Under the pieces are notes generated by a model, which made no database searches, was not told where the DNA came from, and saw nothing but the letters and a program-made list of their open reading frames with translations. A stretch of 29,824 bases of DNA from Gymnopilus junonius. Its lineage: Eukaryota > Basidiomycota > Agaricomycetes > Agaricales > Galerinaceae. A program made the position numbers and the translations under genes. The stretch covers positions 1 through 29,824 of the forward strand of contig JADNYJ010000395.1 of NCBI GenBank assembly GCA_015501075.1, in the 5' to 3' direction. Below are positions 1 through 10,502 of the stretch, piece by piece. How positions within the stretch are numbered: position 1 is the first letter of the stretch; every line of letters begins with the position of its first letter.

Positions 1-2935
1 CATGATGGGCTTGTTCTCCTTGCCTGGTGGATCACTTTGAGTAGGGGAAGCTGATGTCATAACCTCCTTGGCAGCAAAACTGTCTATTGATAAAGGCATT
101 AGATTGACATCAGGCTGTCAAATGTAGTATGACTTACTAGGGCGAGGTACAGTATGCAGGTTAGAATGATTTTGAATATAATTTTGTGGCTCTTGTGGGA
201 TCAACCAGGTGCACATATGAGGGGAATACATGGTGTCGCATTGTCACAGTGGTTGGTCCTGTCTGAACACTTGTGTTGCAACAGGAGGGGTATTCATGAA
301 TTGAAGCTGCTGAGTATTGAAAGTTGTGTAGGGAGAGTATTGTATTGAGTTGTTCAAGGGAGTGCAGTGAGTGTTCTGGGACAGAAATGAGTGTTGCTAA
401 GGGGGTATAGTAGGTTGCATTAAAGCCTCTCCAGTCCAGCAGAGAGGCATAGAAGGTAGTGGTATAGAGCTATAATTTATGCTGTTATCCACAGCATTAT
501 CCAGGAAGTTGAACCCGAAGCCATTATCCATAGTGTAGAGGGTATAATTGCCTGGTGAGAGGACAAAGCAAGAGATAATGTGCATGCAATGCGACACATC
601 TCAGTTGATCAACAAGCAGTTCACAACACGTGCACTGACTCTGCCATTCCAATTCAAAGTCAGATGCTTACAAATCTGGCCAGCTTATGGCCATCAGCTT
701 CGAAAGTCACTCCATGTGCTCTCACTAAATAAACCAGCTAAATAAACTAAGAATTGAGTGGGACTACTGCCAGCATGCTGTCCATTTGGCTTGTCAGTGG
801 AACTTCAAATGAACCATGACTGCCATGTGACTCTCATTTCAATCTCCCCATCCTTTCACTTTTGAGATGCAGAAATGCTCCTGTTGCTTGCACCTTCAAC
901 TTTTCATTAAAAAAACTTTGCAAATCTAAAGAGAATGTAAAGTTGTACATCTCTGTAAAATTTTAGCTCTCCAGAGCATGTGCAAGCAAGGGGTATGTCA
1001 GCATTTGCTGAGCAACATGACCTTGGGAGGGAGGGTGTGGGTCGGGTGACCTTAAACGTGAAACTTACATGACTTATAGATGAGTGTATTTATGTGATTT
1101 TGGCAGCTGTAAGTGCTGAGAACAGTCTTAATATGCAACAAAGTGGTCTATTGACCACATTTGATCTGAAAAAAGGGCATGAGATGGCCAAGGGACGGCT
1201 CTGCTGTGCAAATGACATCATTTACATAGCCACAGCATTGCTTTCCACTGAAAAAATTCCATATGCAACACTTTTATGGATCACAGCTTCACTTCTTCCC
1301 TGACTGAGCTCACTGGCCTACAACAAACTTTGAAAAAGATATGTTTTGGTCCAAGTTCCAACTTGGGTGGCATTTATAATAGCTCTGTGATGTGTAATGA
1401 CTCTGAGTGTGAGATGCTCATTGAGGATGTCAATCTTGTGCAGTGCACTGGCAGTGGTCCTGCCAATGCAACTTGATTTGTGCCAAGTTTTACTGTTCTT
1501 AACAGTAAATGATAACCAAAAAAATTGACTTTATCCTTACTATTATTTTATGTGTCAAGGTTTGGTCAAGGTCTTTTTGAGAAACTTAAAACAGCTTGGT
1601 TCCGTGACAACAATTACAAGATGGATACAGGATTCAGAGAGTATCAGCAAAGCGAAGAAATGGTGGAAGCGGTGGTAGGTCTAACCGTGTAATGATTCAG
1701 GCTGGCCAAATGCATGGGAATATACTTCTAAATTTAGCAGGTACAAGAGGGAGGGTGGCCGTGGAGGAGCCTTAAATGTGAAAACCAAGGTTGTGTAGCA
1801 GAAATTTTTTTTACATACCCCTTGTGTGCAAGATTTGATATCAATTTTTCTATGTTTCCATTTCAAACTCCTGACAAATCATAGTAAGGCTTGACTTCTA
1901 GCATTTCCAACAGTACATCAACCCAAGGAAGCATTTTTCTTGCCATCTCAACTTCCTTATGGATTTGAGTTGCAGTGTCCAGACTCTTGTTCAGAGCATA
2001 CCAGGCTGGATATTTTCTGATTGTGGACACCACAAATAAATCAGCAATGTCCTCTTGCAGACTTCCATTAGCTGAATCAAATGTCATGCAAGCACCAATG
2101 GCTTCTATAAGTGGTTGGTACAGGGGTAGAATGGTTATCTCGATGGATTGGTCTTGGTGGCTTGTAACATTGGTGAGAGACATCTGCATAGCACAGAGTA
2201 AAGAGTGTTCATGCTTGCCGAGTATACTTCACTATTGTGCTGAGACAGAGGTTGTAATGAATAGTCAGTACTTAGTGTCAGCAAATTGATTATGATGTGC
2301 CACGACTATGCAGGGCAGTGCATGATTCTGTGGGACATAAACAGCTGCGTGACTTGGCTGATAGATTGAGCCATCTTTCATAGAGCTCATGGGGTGAAAC
2401 CTCAATATAGGAAGAATGGAAAACCAGTAGAAACGGAACCAATCAGACAAGTACACAGGACAGAGAGGGAGGACTACACCGTAAGGCTGATGCATCCTAT
2501 GTGAGGTCAAGTGTATGACTAAAAGCAGAGATCGCAGCTCAGCTAGTCTGTATAATGCAGCTTACCATCATCGGCCTCTCCAATGTTCCATAGTTAGTCA
2601 GTCCAAATCCAAGAGTCAACATCTATTGATATCAAAGGTGAATGAACTCAGCTTGGGAGAACCATTTATTATGAGCTTGCTAAATTCCAGAATATGGGGC
2701 CTTGAAGGACCTTCAAATATGACAATGCTAATAACGGCATGGACAGAAGGCTGAGAAGGGTGCATGACAACCCTATTGTCAGATTGCAACAACTTGCATG
2801 AGCTCAGGGTTCTGAAAACAGATAACAGAAGTGTAATAAATTATAATACCTTGGAATCTATCTAGGGTGAATGTCATTTGAAGTAATGGTGCAAGCAGCG
2901 AAAGTGGAGGAGAAAGAGAATCCAAGAATCTGACT
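1..2935. other. CpG-depleted decayed region, probably old repeat DNA
   Basis: No long reading frame survives in any of the six frames. By eye I count only about 27-30 CG dinucleotides in roughly 2.9 kb, against some 140 expected from base composition, while TG and CA are abundant. Depletion ends abruptly near 2935: the next 80 bases alone hold about eight CGs. This is the mark of long-term deamination of methylated cytosines, known for silenced repeats in basidiomycetes. I recognise no transposase or reverse transcriptase motif, so the kind of element is unknown. A unique but methylated non-coding region is the alternative. Confidence 0.5.
1863..2189 (-). pseudogene. hypothetical coding fragment, 108 aa
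   Basis: This is the longest credible frame in the CpG-poor left end. It starts with a true ATG (a second in-frame ATG follows two codons later) and has a soluble, mixed-charge composition with a plausible helical C-terminal half. I do not recognise the family and see no motif. No introns or flanking exons could be joined to it with confidence. Because the surrounding 2.9 kb is stop-ridden and CpG-depleted, it is more likely a remnant of a decayed element or gene than a working gene, and chance opening of the frame cannot be excluded. Confidence 0.22.
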
Positions 2936-3291
2936 CAGATTAGTCCGGCCAATTGACACACGTGACAATTTCCGGTGACGTTGCTTGATCGGACTTCATA
3001 TCCGAAGGTTCGAGACTCTACATTCACACACCCATCTGTGTCTACTCAATGGGATTTCCTCAAGTTTAGCTCATCTGCCCTATGCGTAAAAGTTATGCAA
3101 CCATTGCAAACCTTTAACCTTGTTTCATCCAAGTCCTATTGCTTTCGATTACATTGTGCTTGTAAGCAATGGTAACTTTGTCGTGTTCTGCATTTCAAGC
3201 AGGCCACAAAAACAAGTGAAGATGATGATGCAAAGCTGACGAAATAGTAGATACCATACTGGTACATAAAGTCTTGAGAGTCAAGTAGAAT

Positions 3292-4330
3292 TTACCATGG
3301 GATCTTCTCTCCATCGACGTTAATAAATTCCCTGCCGTGAGTGTCCCTGGTAGCGCTATCGATGACACTGACAAGTGATGTTGTGGCTACTTCTGGAGTG
3401 ATGGCCATCGCGTCTTGGACAGGCACCAAGGTACCTGATTTATCTGCTGCACGGTTCTCGATTGCCAATGAAGTTAATGGTCATTTTTCATTAGCAATCA
3501 TTTAAAGATATTACTTGCCCATGTCAGTCATGACAATTCCTGGAGCAAGTGGGAAACAAGCTGTGAATATCGCAATTCAGCAGGTAAATTCAGTTGATAA
3601 TGAAATAGAAAGCTCACTAATCCATGGGTTCTCAAAGTGAATCCTCCTTGTGAGATAGTTCTCAGCGGCTTTTGAAGTGCCATAGCATGTATACCCAGCT
3701 GCCATACTGATAAATGCTGTCAGGCTAGCCCCACCAGATGTAAAAGGTATGAATTTTGGGTCGTTGCTCTTCCTGAGCAACGGCCCCAATGCTTGGAACA
3801 AAACCAGAATCCCAGTAACATTAATCTGCAGGATCGTCAAAGACAATTGAAGGGTCCACTGGCCCGAACCGATAACGAACCTTATAATGTTCATTCATCT
3901 GTTCAGCCGGCGTCTCTTCAACAGTCCCCATAAAGTTCGAGATGCCTACCAGAATATTTGAAAATAACAACTGAAGGTGCACGAATTCATCAAACACGCA
4001 CCTGCTACGCCTAAAACAACATCAACTCGACCGAACTTATCACCAACTATTTTCGCTGCTGCCTTGTTCGAGGATTCATCTGTGGCGACAAATGGGACGA
4101 TAGATACTTTATCCGAATGCTTGATGGAAAGCTCCTTGAGAGTAGGTGAAGTATGTCTGGCGGCTGCAAACACGTAGATGTTCTGCTTCTTGATAAGTTC
4201 GGCTACAAGTGCCAAACCTACGAATGTCAGGCAAATAAGCCGTGGCGCTTGCGCGTATGACAGGGATTAGGAGGGTCTTACCAATGCCCCGATTTGCACC
4301 AGTGACAAAGTAGACAGTAGGAGAAGACAT
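3292..4330 (-). CDS. short-chain dehydrogenase/reductase, norsolorinic-acid-ketoreductase-like, 244 aa
   Basis: NAD(P)-dependent oxidoreductase of the classical SDR fold, most like the fungal NOR-1-type ketoreductases; the substrate cannot be told. Six exons join in frame: 4330-4282, 4217-4002, 3945-3881, 3825-3618, 3560-3519 and 3446-3292. The product has the cofactor motif TGANRGIG (10-17), catalytic Ser140, and Tyr158-x3-Lys162 in YGTSKAAENYL. The PG motif follows in APGIVMTDM, and the C-terminus is the family-typical INVDGEKIPW. Length matches the family (about 245 aa). Intron 5 (3447-3518) keeps frame only with a GC donor (GCAAGT); the neighbouring GT donor does not. The usual NAG motif after beta-4 reads VAG (87-89), losing an Asn that normally shapes the active site. 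The first ATG is directly upstream of the Rossmann strand, so the start is well supported. No cluster partner is visible. Confidence 0.88.
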
Positions 4331-4549
4331 TCTTTCAACTTCAAAGGGTGATGTCTAGCTGGTAGACAGAACTTAGGATGCTTTTATTGCCCAGCTTTGA
4401 GGTTCTTTAATCGCGTCCCAAGCGTAAATTTGGTGTTGGCGAAGACTAGAATTTAGATTAGGAAGACGGTGATGACTGAGACCGAAAAAGAACTTCTTGC
4501 TTAGCAAGAGCTTTAGAGACAAGGACTCAGCAAATTGCATTACTCAGCC

Positions 4550-4601
4550 TCTGCCGTGAACAGGATTGGGCAACATTTAGCGTCTGCCGTGAACGGAATT
4601 G
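4550..4601. repeat. two copies of a 19-bp imperfect direct repeat upstream of the SDR gene
   Basis: The words TCTGCCGTGAACAGGATTG (4550-4568) and TCTGCCGTGAACGGAATTG (4583-4601) lie 33 bp apart and differ at two positions. They sit about 220-270 bp upstream of the SDR start codon, where fungal activator sites are usual. A regulatory role is inference only; they may be a chance or decayed duplication. Confidence 0.5.
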
Positions 4602-4777
4602 AGAGCGCATACAAATAAGAACCTCGCATGAGTCTCATTACTAATTTACCACACGTAATCTGCATCACCTATGACCTGCTTGTAATTATTGATTTTATTA
4701 AAACGTTCTAGAAAGCAAAGTCTTACAGAGTAGTGAGGTAAATTTTATAGCTAGTTTGTAGTTGGTAGTCACCGTCA

Positions 4778-5317
4778 TTAATTCTCCAACCGCTCAACAG
4801 AACGACCCCGACCCGCGCCAAAAGATTCACTTGGCTCCGAAGCATTGTAATAGGTAAATTCCTGCTCCACGAAAGATAACCCATCATCAACAAAAGTTTG
4901 CAAGTGGGGGAGCATCAGCCTATTTTCCTTTTTGCCAGTAACAGCATCCTTCTCCTTCACACAAAGGACGAAGAAGAACAGCTTGGCTGCGGATGTACTG
5001 AAGCAAAGCGGGTCAATGAGCAGAAGAAAGGCACCGATATCATCACTCCCAAGTACTCCCGACACTTGCAGACAGCAAGTCTATTACAACGCAAGGAACT
5101 CGGAACGCCATGGCTTAATGTGGCACGCCTAACAAAAAGAGTCGCACTGGACATTTTCCACGAACTCGTTACATAGAGCATGCGACAGACCGCCGGAGTA
5201 GCCAGAATGGGGAAGAAGTGAGGAAGATGGTTCTCTTTCCGTAGATATTGCTGAACAGAGGGCGAGACCACTTTTTGCCATATTTTGTTCAGGCTGAGGA
5301 CGGACGATCTGGCGCAC
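4778..5317 (-). other. doubtful coding remnant, unknown product
   Basis: Two overlapping open frames on the minus strand suggest coding content. An upstream stretch (about 5290-5050) includes IWQKVVSPSVQQYLRKENH; a downstream stretch (5065-4778) ends in FGAGRGRSVERLEN before a stop. I could not find an ATG or a pair of splice sites that joins them convincingly, and the downstream frame opens at GTG rather than ATG. No domain is recognised. It may be two exons of a small gene, a pseudogene, or chance. It lies head-to-tail behind the SDR promoter region. Confidence 0.22.
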
Positions 5318-6016
5318 GGTAAAGGTATGAAGCGAGACCTATAAGTGAAAACTTAATCATTCAAAATTCGAATATTCGTGCGCTGCCAATCAGACAATGC
5401 ACCAAAATTGACCAGCGTTGGAAAATACCTGGCAAAATCATGACGATCAAATTCGAAGCATCTGAGCTCCATAACGTCGGTTGGCAAAGGTTGTCAACGA
5501 GAAAAGAAGAAGTTTGTAGACTGCTCCCCTTGTCGCCGACGAATATCCATAGTACGTGCTAAAAGGTGAACAAATGTCGGCGGGGGCGTCGTATAGAGCG
5601 ATGATGTTGTCGGGTTGAATAAATTATGACACTCGTGTCACACATTCGAGCTGGTGAAGAGGCAGTCACATTTTCACAGCACCTGCGATTTGTCACCAAC
5701 ACGCCAACGTTGTCGATCCCCAACTGTTACAGTACCACGATAACTGGCTATGGCTATTACTGATGACTTTAGACATCTTGATTCAAGTGCAACCGAAATA
5801 AATATGTATTTACATGTACAAGGTAAGTTATAATTTTGTGTGGATATCGTCCACATTTACTGTCCTCTCCCTTTTATTAGTGAATCTTCCCTCACGCACG
5901 CCTATATCGTCCATCTTTACTATTTACGAACCTGGTATTCGGTACGATATTCTCTTCACAAAAGTTCCTTCTGTCGAACGCTCGCCTAACGCAAGCCAGT
6001 CCTACGCAGAATAATT
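5318..6016. other. intergenic stretch, no gene seen
   Basis: About 700 bp between the doubtful fragment and the 3' end of the TM-protein gene. Frames are short and lack splice-linked continuation or motifs. The right part should hold the 3' UTR of the minus-strand gene ending at 6017. Confidence 0.5.
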
Positions 6017-7518
6017 TCAGTGGGTTGGGGGATCCGGCTCATATCCAGGTGGAGGGTTTTCCAGCAAAACTTCCCTAGAAGCCGACTGTTGTCCTCTCAG
6101 GAGTGAAACCTGATCCCGAAGTTCTTGAATTTGTTGAGCCATCTCACGCGTTGTCTCAGTCCCACTTGTACTCCTTCCACTCGCGCTGCCAGATTGACCT
6201 CGCTGACTCCGCCTACCCGACAACGAAAGACTCTGTCCGGATGGATCCTGGCTGGTTCCAGACGTCACAGAAGCGACATCTTCTGAAGGGAATCCAGGAC
6301 GCCTATTCTCTGCCAGCTGCCTGGCACGATTAATTTCCTCCAACTTCCTCAGTGGCGAAAGATGACCCTCTTTATCAGACACGACCGGAGACCTAGTAGC
6401 AGCCGTTTCCGATTCATCCAAGAGATCGGTCATGACCGGAAAGTGATCAATGACTTCCAACGATTTTTTCTTGTAGCGACGCCTATACCACACGACGCCC
6501 AATGCTGCTAACAGTAGGAGAATCACCACTCCTACAACGGCCCCTACGATGGCACCTGTAGGTTTGGACTTATTAGATCCCGTGGCCGAGTCTGACTGCG
6601 CTTGCGTTACAGGTTGCGATGCACCTGCACTAGTTGAAACTGGTGTTACCGGTGTGGTAGAAGCTGGAGAAGCCGGAGATGTAGAAACTGGTGTTGAAGA
6701 ATCGGATGCTGAAGAAGTGGTCGCGGTTGAGCTAGATGTGGTCTTACCTCCAGCTACCGTACCTAGACTAGGGGAAACGGAAACCGGCGCAGTTGAGGGT
6801 GCGTTGGTAGTAGGATTTGTATCTTGAGGAGAGGGGCTATCTGACGCATCTTCAAAGCTATATGATGTTAATGTCAAGCTTGTAAATAGCCTATCTGAAA
6901 TCAAAATACAAGAGTTACTCACGTATACATGGCATAATCAAAATTGACGTAGATGCTGGTGGGTACCTGGGACGCGGATATGACCAGTGTGTGTTGTGTA
7001 TTCTGCAGGTTCAGTTGATGGAAAACGAGCTGATTGTACTGTATAAGCGGGTTTTGCGAGTCGGCAGTGTGTTCAAAACGTTGTAGAGAATCGCCATCCA
7101 ATGTGAAATCCACGAGTGTCTCGGTACTGAGGCCTGCTCCTACGTTATTGACGAGGACAAAAAAGACGTAAATCGCAGTTCCTGAAGAGATTCCCGTTGC
7201 CAAGCTCAGCATTTCTTCGAAAGATAGCGCTAGAAAAGACTTGCCAGTAAACTGCATAGTTATGCTCATGGTGCCATTAGTCGGATACCACGTCGCAGCG
7301 GTGTAGGTGTTGTCGAACACTTGACTTAAATCAGGTTTAATGGCACATACTTCGCAATTTTGATTTGCCCAAGGTCCTTGCGGAGTTATCGGTGAGTATA
7401 TGACATCGCTGGAGGCGTCGTCGATAGTTCGGTTAACAGCACCCCCTTGGACAAGAGGTAGAAAGAGAAAGAACAGCCAGGTGATGAGGACGCCTACGCT
7501 GCGTCGTGGTATGAACAT
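6017..7518 (-). CDS. single-pass membrane protein with beta-rich ectodomain, Ser/Thr stalk and PPxY tail, 478 aa
   Basis: Two exons (7518-6923 and 6857-6017) are joined by a 65-nt GTGAGT..AG intron in phase 2. From Met at 7518 there is a signal peptide (MFIPRRSVGVLITWLFFLFL..). A roughly 170-residue beta-rich extracellular domain carries the agaric-family signatures AIYVFFVLVNN and FTLDGD and ends in NFDYAMYT. A Ser/Thr/Pro-rich, probably O-glycosylated stalk (about 204-295) leads to one TM helix (about 300-323) followed by RRRYKKK. The cytoplasmic tail of about 150 residues holds a short coiled coil (about 438-455) and PPGY (468-471), a PPxY motif of the kind bound by WW domains of Rsp5-type ubiquitin ligases. 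The layout resembles fungal wall-stress or surface sensors, but ligand and role are unknown. An in-frame ATG at 7587 would add 23 residues before the signal peptide; I prefer 7518 because it puts the hydrophobic core at the N-terminus. Confidence 0.82.
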
Positions 7519-7593
7519 GGCAGGAACTTGGGCCTGAGGAGACCAAAAACGTTCCCAACGGTTTAATCTAGGGATGATGATCGGCATTGACAC

Positions 7594-8292
7594 GCCTGGG
7601 AAGCCTTATCCACACTTGTGACCGATAGAAGCAGCTTGGAAAAGGTTCAGATAGTTCCCATCCTGCTCCCATCTGTCGCAAGTAAATTGCAACGCATGGA
7701 GCTCTTCTGATGGACAACCGGGATGCCTTTGCGATGCAGAACGTTAGCGTTTGTCCTCGCCTCTGTTTGTATACAATTTATGAAATGGAAGGACACACCT
7801 ATGTGCATATTGATGATGATACATCATCGCTTGGTGCGAGCTCCATCGAACTCGACTGACTGTTAACAAATTTAAAGGTCGAATTTATCCCACGGATGAT
7901 CGGGGCATCCCAGCCACCATCAAACCATTCGGCCTTCGCGTCGTTCAAAAGGGATCGGCTCTGCTTCTGTCCTCGGCATTTCCATGGTTATTCGGATTGA
8001 TTAGCAGAATCCACATTTTATGCCCTGGTACTTCCACTTTTGTCCCAAATTGGGGCGATCTGAAGTATTCCCGCTTCCTTCTAAGCTAGATATCCATAGT
8101 GGCACAATCACACTACAGTGCTATTAGAGTACCCAGTATGTCTCCGGAGATATAAAATATATATTTATACCAAAGAGATTTGCGCAAGTGACGATAGAGG
8201 GATATCTGCACAAATTACATGAGCAGTGCAGAGTTGAAGGCTTCCTCCTGAAATCATTTAAAAATGACGTAGGCAGCAGACGTCCAGGAGAT
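7594..8292. other. intergenic region holding the promoter of the TM-protein gene
   Basis: About 700 bp with no coding frame of note. The left part is upstream of the minus-strand gene starting at 7518 (or 7587). The right end should be the 3' UTR of the gene ending at 8293. A small near-palindrome, GATGATGATACATCATC, lies around 7812-7828; its meaning is unknown. Confidence 0.5.
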
Positions 8293-10032
8293 TTATCTAA
8301 AGTGTGGTATAAAATCCGTCCATTGAACAACACCATACGCACTGTCCGGTAATCTCCTCAGAGATATAAAAGCCTCCGTCAGTAGCATAATTCGCGCAAC
8401 AAGATAAGGCGTCGCAAAAACGGGTAAGAACCTTACGAGCACTTCAGCTGGACGAGTGGCTATTCTTGCACCCAACAATGATAGCACTATCCCGTGAGCA
8501 ACCAGAAAAATAAACGGGATCACGGTGACGATGACTGAACAGGTCTGCCAGATGACCTTCTCCGCATGTGAAGGGAATGACAGTAGCCAGCCAATGCAGT
8601 GTATCAAACCAAAAAGCGTGCCTATCACCTCGATCGTACAGAAAGACAGAATATTTTTCCTTATGTTCCTTCTTAACCAGTTGTTGTTGGCATACGCGAA
8701 GAACGTGGGGACCTTTAAGTCGTGAAAGTACTCTGAGGCTTCTCGATCTCGAGTCCACATAGATCGAAGTCTTCGTGAAACAGTTTTGATCCCATGAACC
8801 AGTAAAACGTTGCAAAGAAAGAATGGCCGAGATGATTTCAATGTGGTAAAATCCACTGTAACAAGGATGTCAAAGCATAGCAAGGACACCTTCGTTCTGG
8901 ATGGACACACCTGTGGATGACGACTCCTCGTCATTAATAGAGACAGTTGTACTAATCGATTTTGCTTCATGGGTCGATACCCCTTGCTGCTCGATTTCTT
9001 GCGTGCCATGAATAGTGATATCTACTTCGTCACCGTAGTTTGAACGTCCCTCAAAGGGATGCGGGGACTCAGACACAGATAATTGTGTCCCGGTATACGT
9101 AGGTTCAAAGTCATTGGAAACAACCGACCCCTGGCTGAGCCTGTCATGTTCATCGTACAGGTCCACGAAAATTGGCGCTGGTAACGGACTAGAACGTTCG
9201 TACAACGTAACGCAGGAGCGAACGTCAAAAGGTTTATTCCACCAAAAGAAGTACATGAGCGCGTTGAAGAATGCCAAAGCGACCGTGGCGATTTCTAATT
9301 GGGTGATAGCAAGGCCCTGTACTTTGCGTGATATGCACTGTATGATGAACCAGGACGTCTGTGCGATCGCCAGGCCTTTCGATAGTTGATCCCCTTTGCT
9401 CCTATCTTGGATTTCGTCTTTAGTTATCCTTGGAAAAGCGAGCTTCTTGGCCTGCAGAAGATCATGAAACTCTTGAGGATGCAGGGCTTTGTCGCTATCG
9501 CTGTCGTCTCGTGCTGCCAGTCTGAATCCACCCATCTGTAGAAAGTGTGCATGCGTCATAGTCCAACCATAGGCTTTCGAGGTCATGTTAACATGGGCAG
9601 CCTTTTACATTTCATTTGTATTGACATACCTCTAAACGACCGAGATATCATATAAGCACCCATAAACTGCCTTAACGCCCAAAATAAGACCAGTTCTGGG
9701 ACAAGAGTAGCCCAGAGCATTAACTCCAGCCTTCGCAGGAGGATTCGAAAAATTCCGTCATTGGGATCTGGGATGTTAGGGTGAACGGACACCCACGTGC
9801 AGGCAAATATCGTAGCCAAGCACCCCCATAAGATATCCCACAGTGATCTCTGGTTTTGATAGGAAGGAGAGGGTAGTTGCTGCTGTAGAGTAGATTGGAC
9901 AGTTGAATTCGCGACGTTGGACAATGGGGATGCAAGCCCGCCGTTTTGAGCTATCAAGACAAAGCCAAGTGTGACAAGCATCGTGTACAGGACGAGGGGT
10001 TTGTTTCCTAGGCCGCTGAGCTTTATAGCCAT
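8293..10032 (-). CDS. multipass membrane protein of an uncharacterised agaric family, 542 aa
   Basis: Three exons (10032-9630, 9573-8911 and 8855-8293) join in frame across introns of 56 and 55 nt (GTATGT..AAG and GTGTGT..CAG). The product starts with a hydrophobic segment (13-30) and an N-glycosylation site (NST at 42). A membrane segment follows in WDILWGCLATIFACTWVSVH (65-84), then another over LWATLVPELVLFWALRQ. Next come THAHFLQMGGF and a hydrophilic loop with the family hallmark EIQDRSKGD (188-196), then two segments around QTSWFIIQCI and FFNALMYFFWW plus KPFDV. The C-terminal half has about three more hydrophobic helices and ends in WTDFIPHFR. I know this pattern as a large, mostly unnamed family of mushroom genomes; no activity is established. 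An acidic insert (about 165 residues before the last helices) looks disordered. The start ATG and all joins are well supported. Confidence 0.82.
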
Positions 10033-10161
10033 TGATAACCATGCATGGGGCAGTGCAGAGTCTAAAAATATTGCCGCATAGTCAGAACGACACGGAAGAG
10101 CATAGCCAAGGCGAGGACCCTGTCAGTAGCAAGGGAAACAAGGATCACGTGGCAAAATTAA

Positions 10162-10265
10162 TGCTCCCTGCAAGGCTCGAACTTGCGACCTCAGGATTGT
10201 ATGACCATACGATCACTCACATGTAAGTATGAGACCTGCGCTCTAGCCAACTGAGCCAAGGAAGC
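10162..10265 (-). tRNA. tRNA-Met (elongator, anticodon CAU) with a 30-nt intron
   Basis: On the minus strand the sequence folds as a full cloverleaf. The acceptor stem is GCTTCCT with AGGGAGC (one G.U pair) plus discriminator A. The D arm is GCTC..GAGC with GG in the loop, the anticodon stem is CAGGT/TCCTG, and the T arm is GCAAG-TTCGAGC-CTTGC. Mature length is 74 nt. The anticodon CAT is at 10231-10229. The intron sits at the canonical place, after position 37, at 10227-10198. The D and T arms fit elongator rather than initiator Met. Internal A and B boxes are present as usual for RNA polymerase III. Confidence 0.93.
10198..10227 (-). other. tRNA-Met intron
   Basis: Thirty nucleotides between A37 and A38. 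The intron word GTATG (10210-10206) is complementary to CATAC formed by the anticodon, A37 and the first intron base, the usual intron-anticodon pairing that presents the splice sites. A second CATAC (10203-10199) near the 3' splice site can pair with the same word. Confidence 0.85.
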
Positions 10266-10269
10266 TTAG

Positions 10270-10502
10270 TGACGGTGTCATTAATGAATTTACATATCGG
10301 GCAGCACCTAGCATAAAGCCAAATCAGCCGTTATTGCCAAGGTTTTAAATCATGCCGACGCAGTTATTGCCGATGCATTGAAATGATAGTACATAATTGT
10401 TGATAACGTCGTCTAAGCTTCACAACAGTACAGATACCCATTAGTAGGATGTTCATATCAGTAAGAGATATCTAGAGAGACAGGAAATACAATTATCGGC
10501 CA
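10270..10502. other. spacer between tRNA-Met and the 452-aa gene
   Basis: Non-coding. It holds the 3' flank of the gene ending at 10503 and the upstream flank of the tRNA. No feature is recognised. Confidence 0.5.

Noticed and set aside
6549..6827. Acidic Val/Glu-rich plus-strand frame
   Set aside because: It is the antisense of the Ser/Thr-rich stalk of the membrane protein.
10032..10226. Plus-strand 64-codon frame containing LPARLELATSGL
   Set aside because: This is the classic false protein made by reading the antisense of a tRNA gene; the tRNA-Met on the minus strand explains it.
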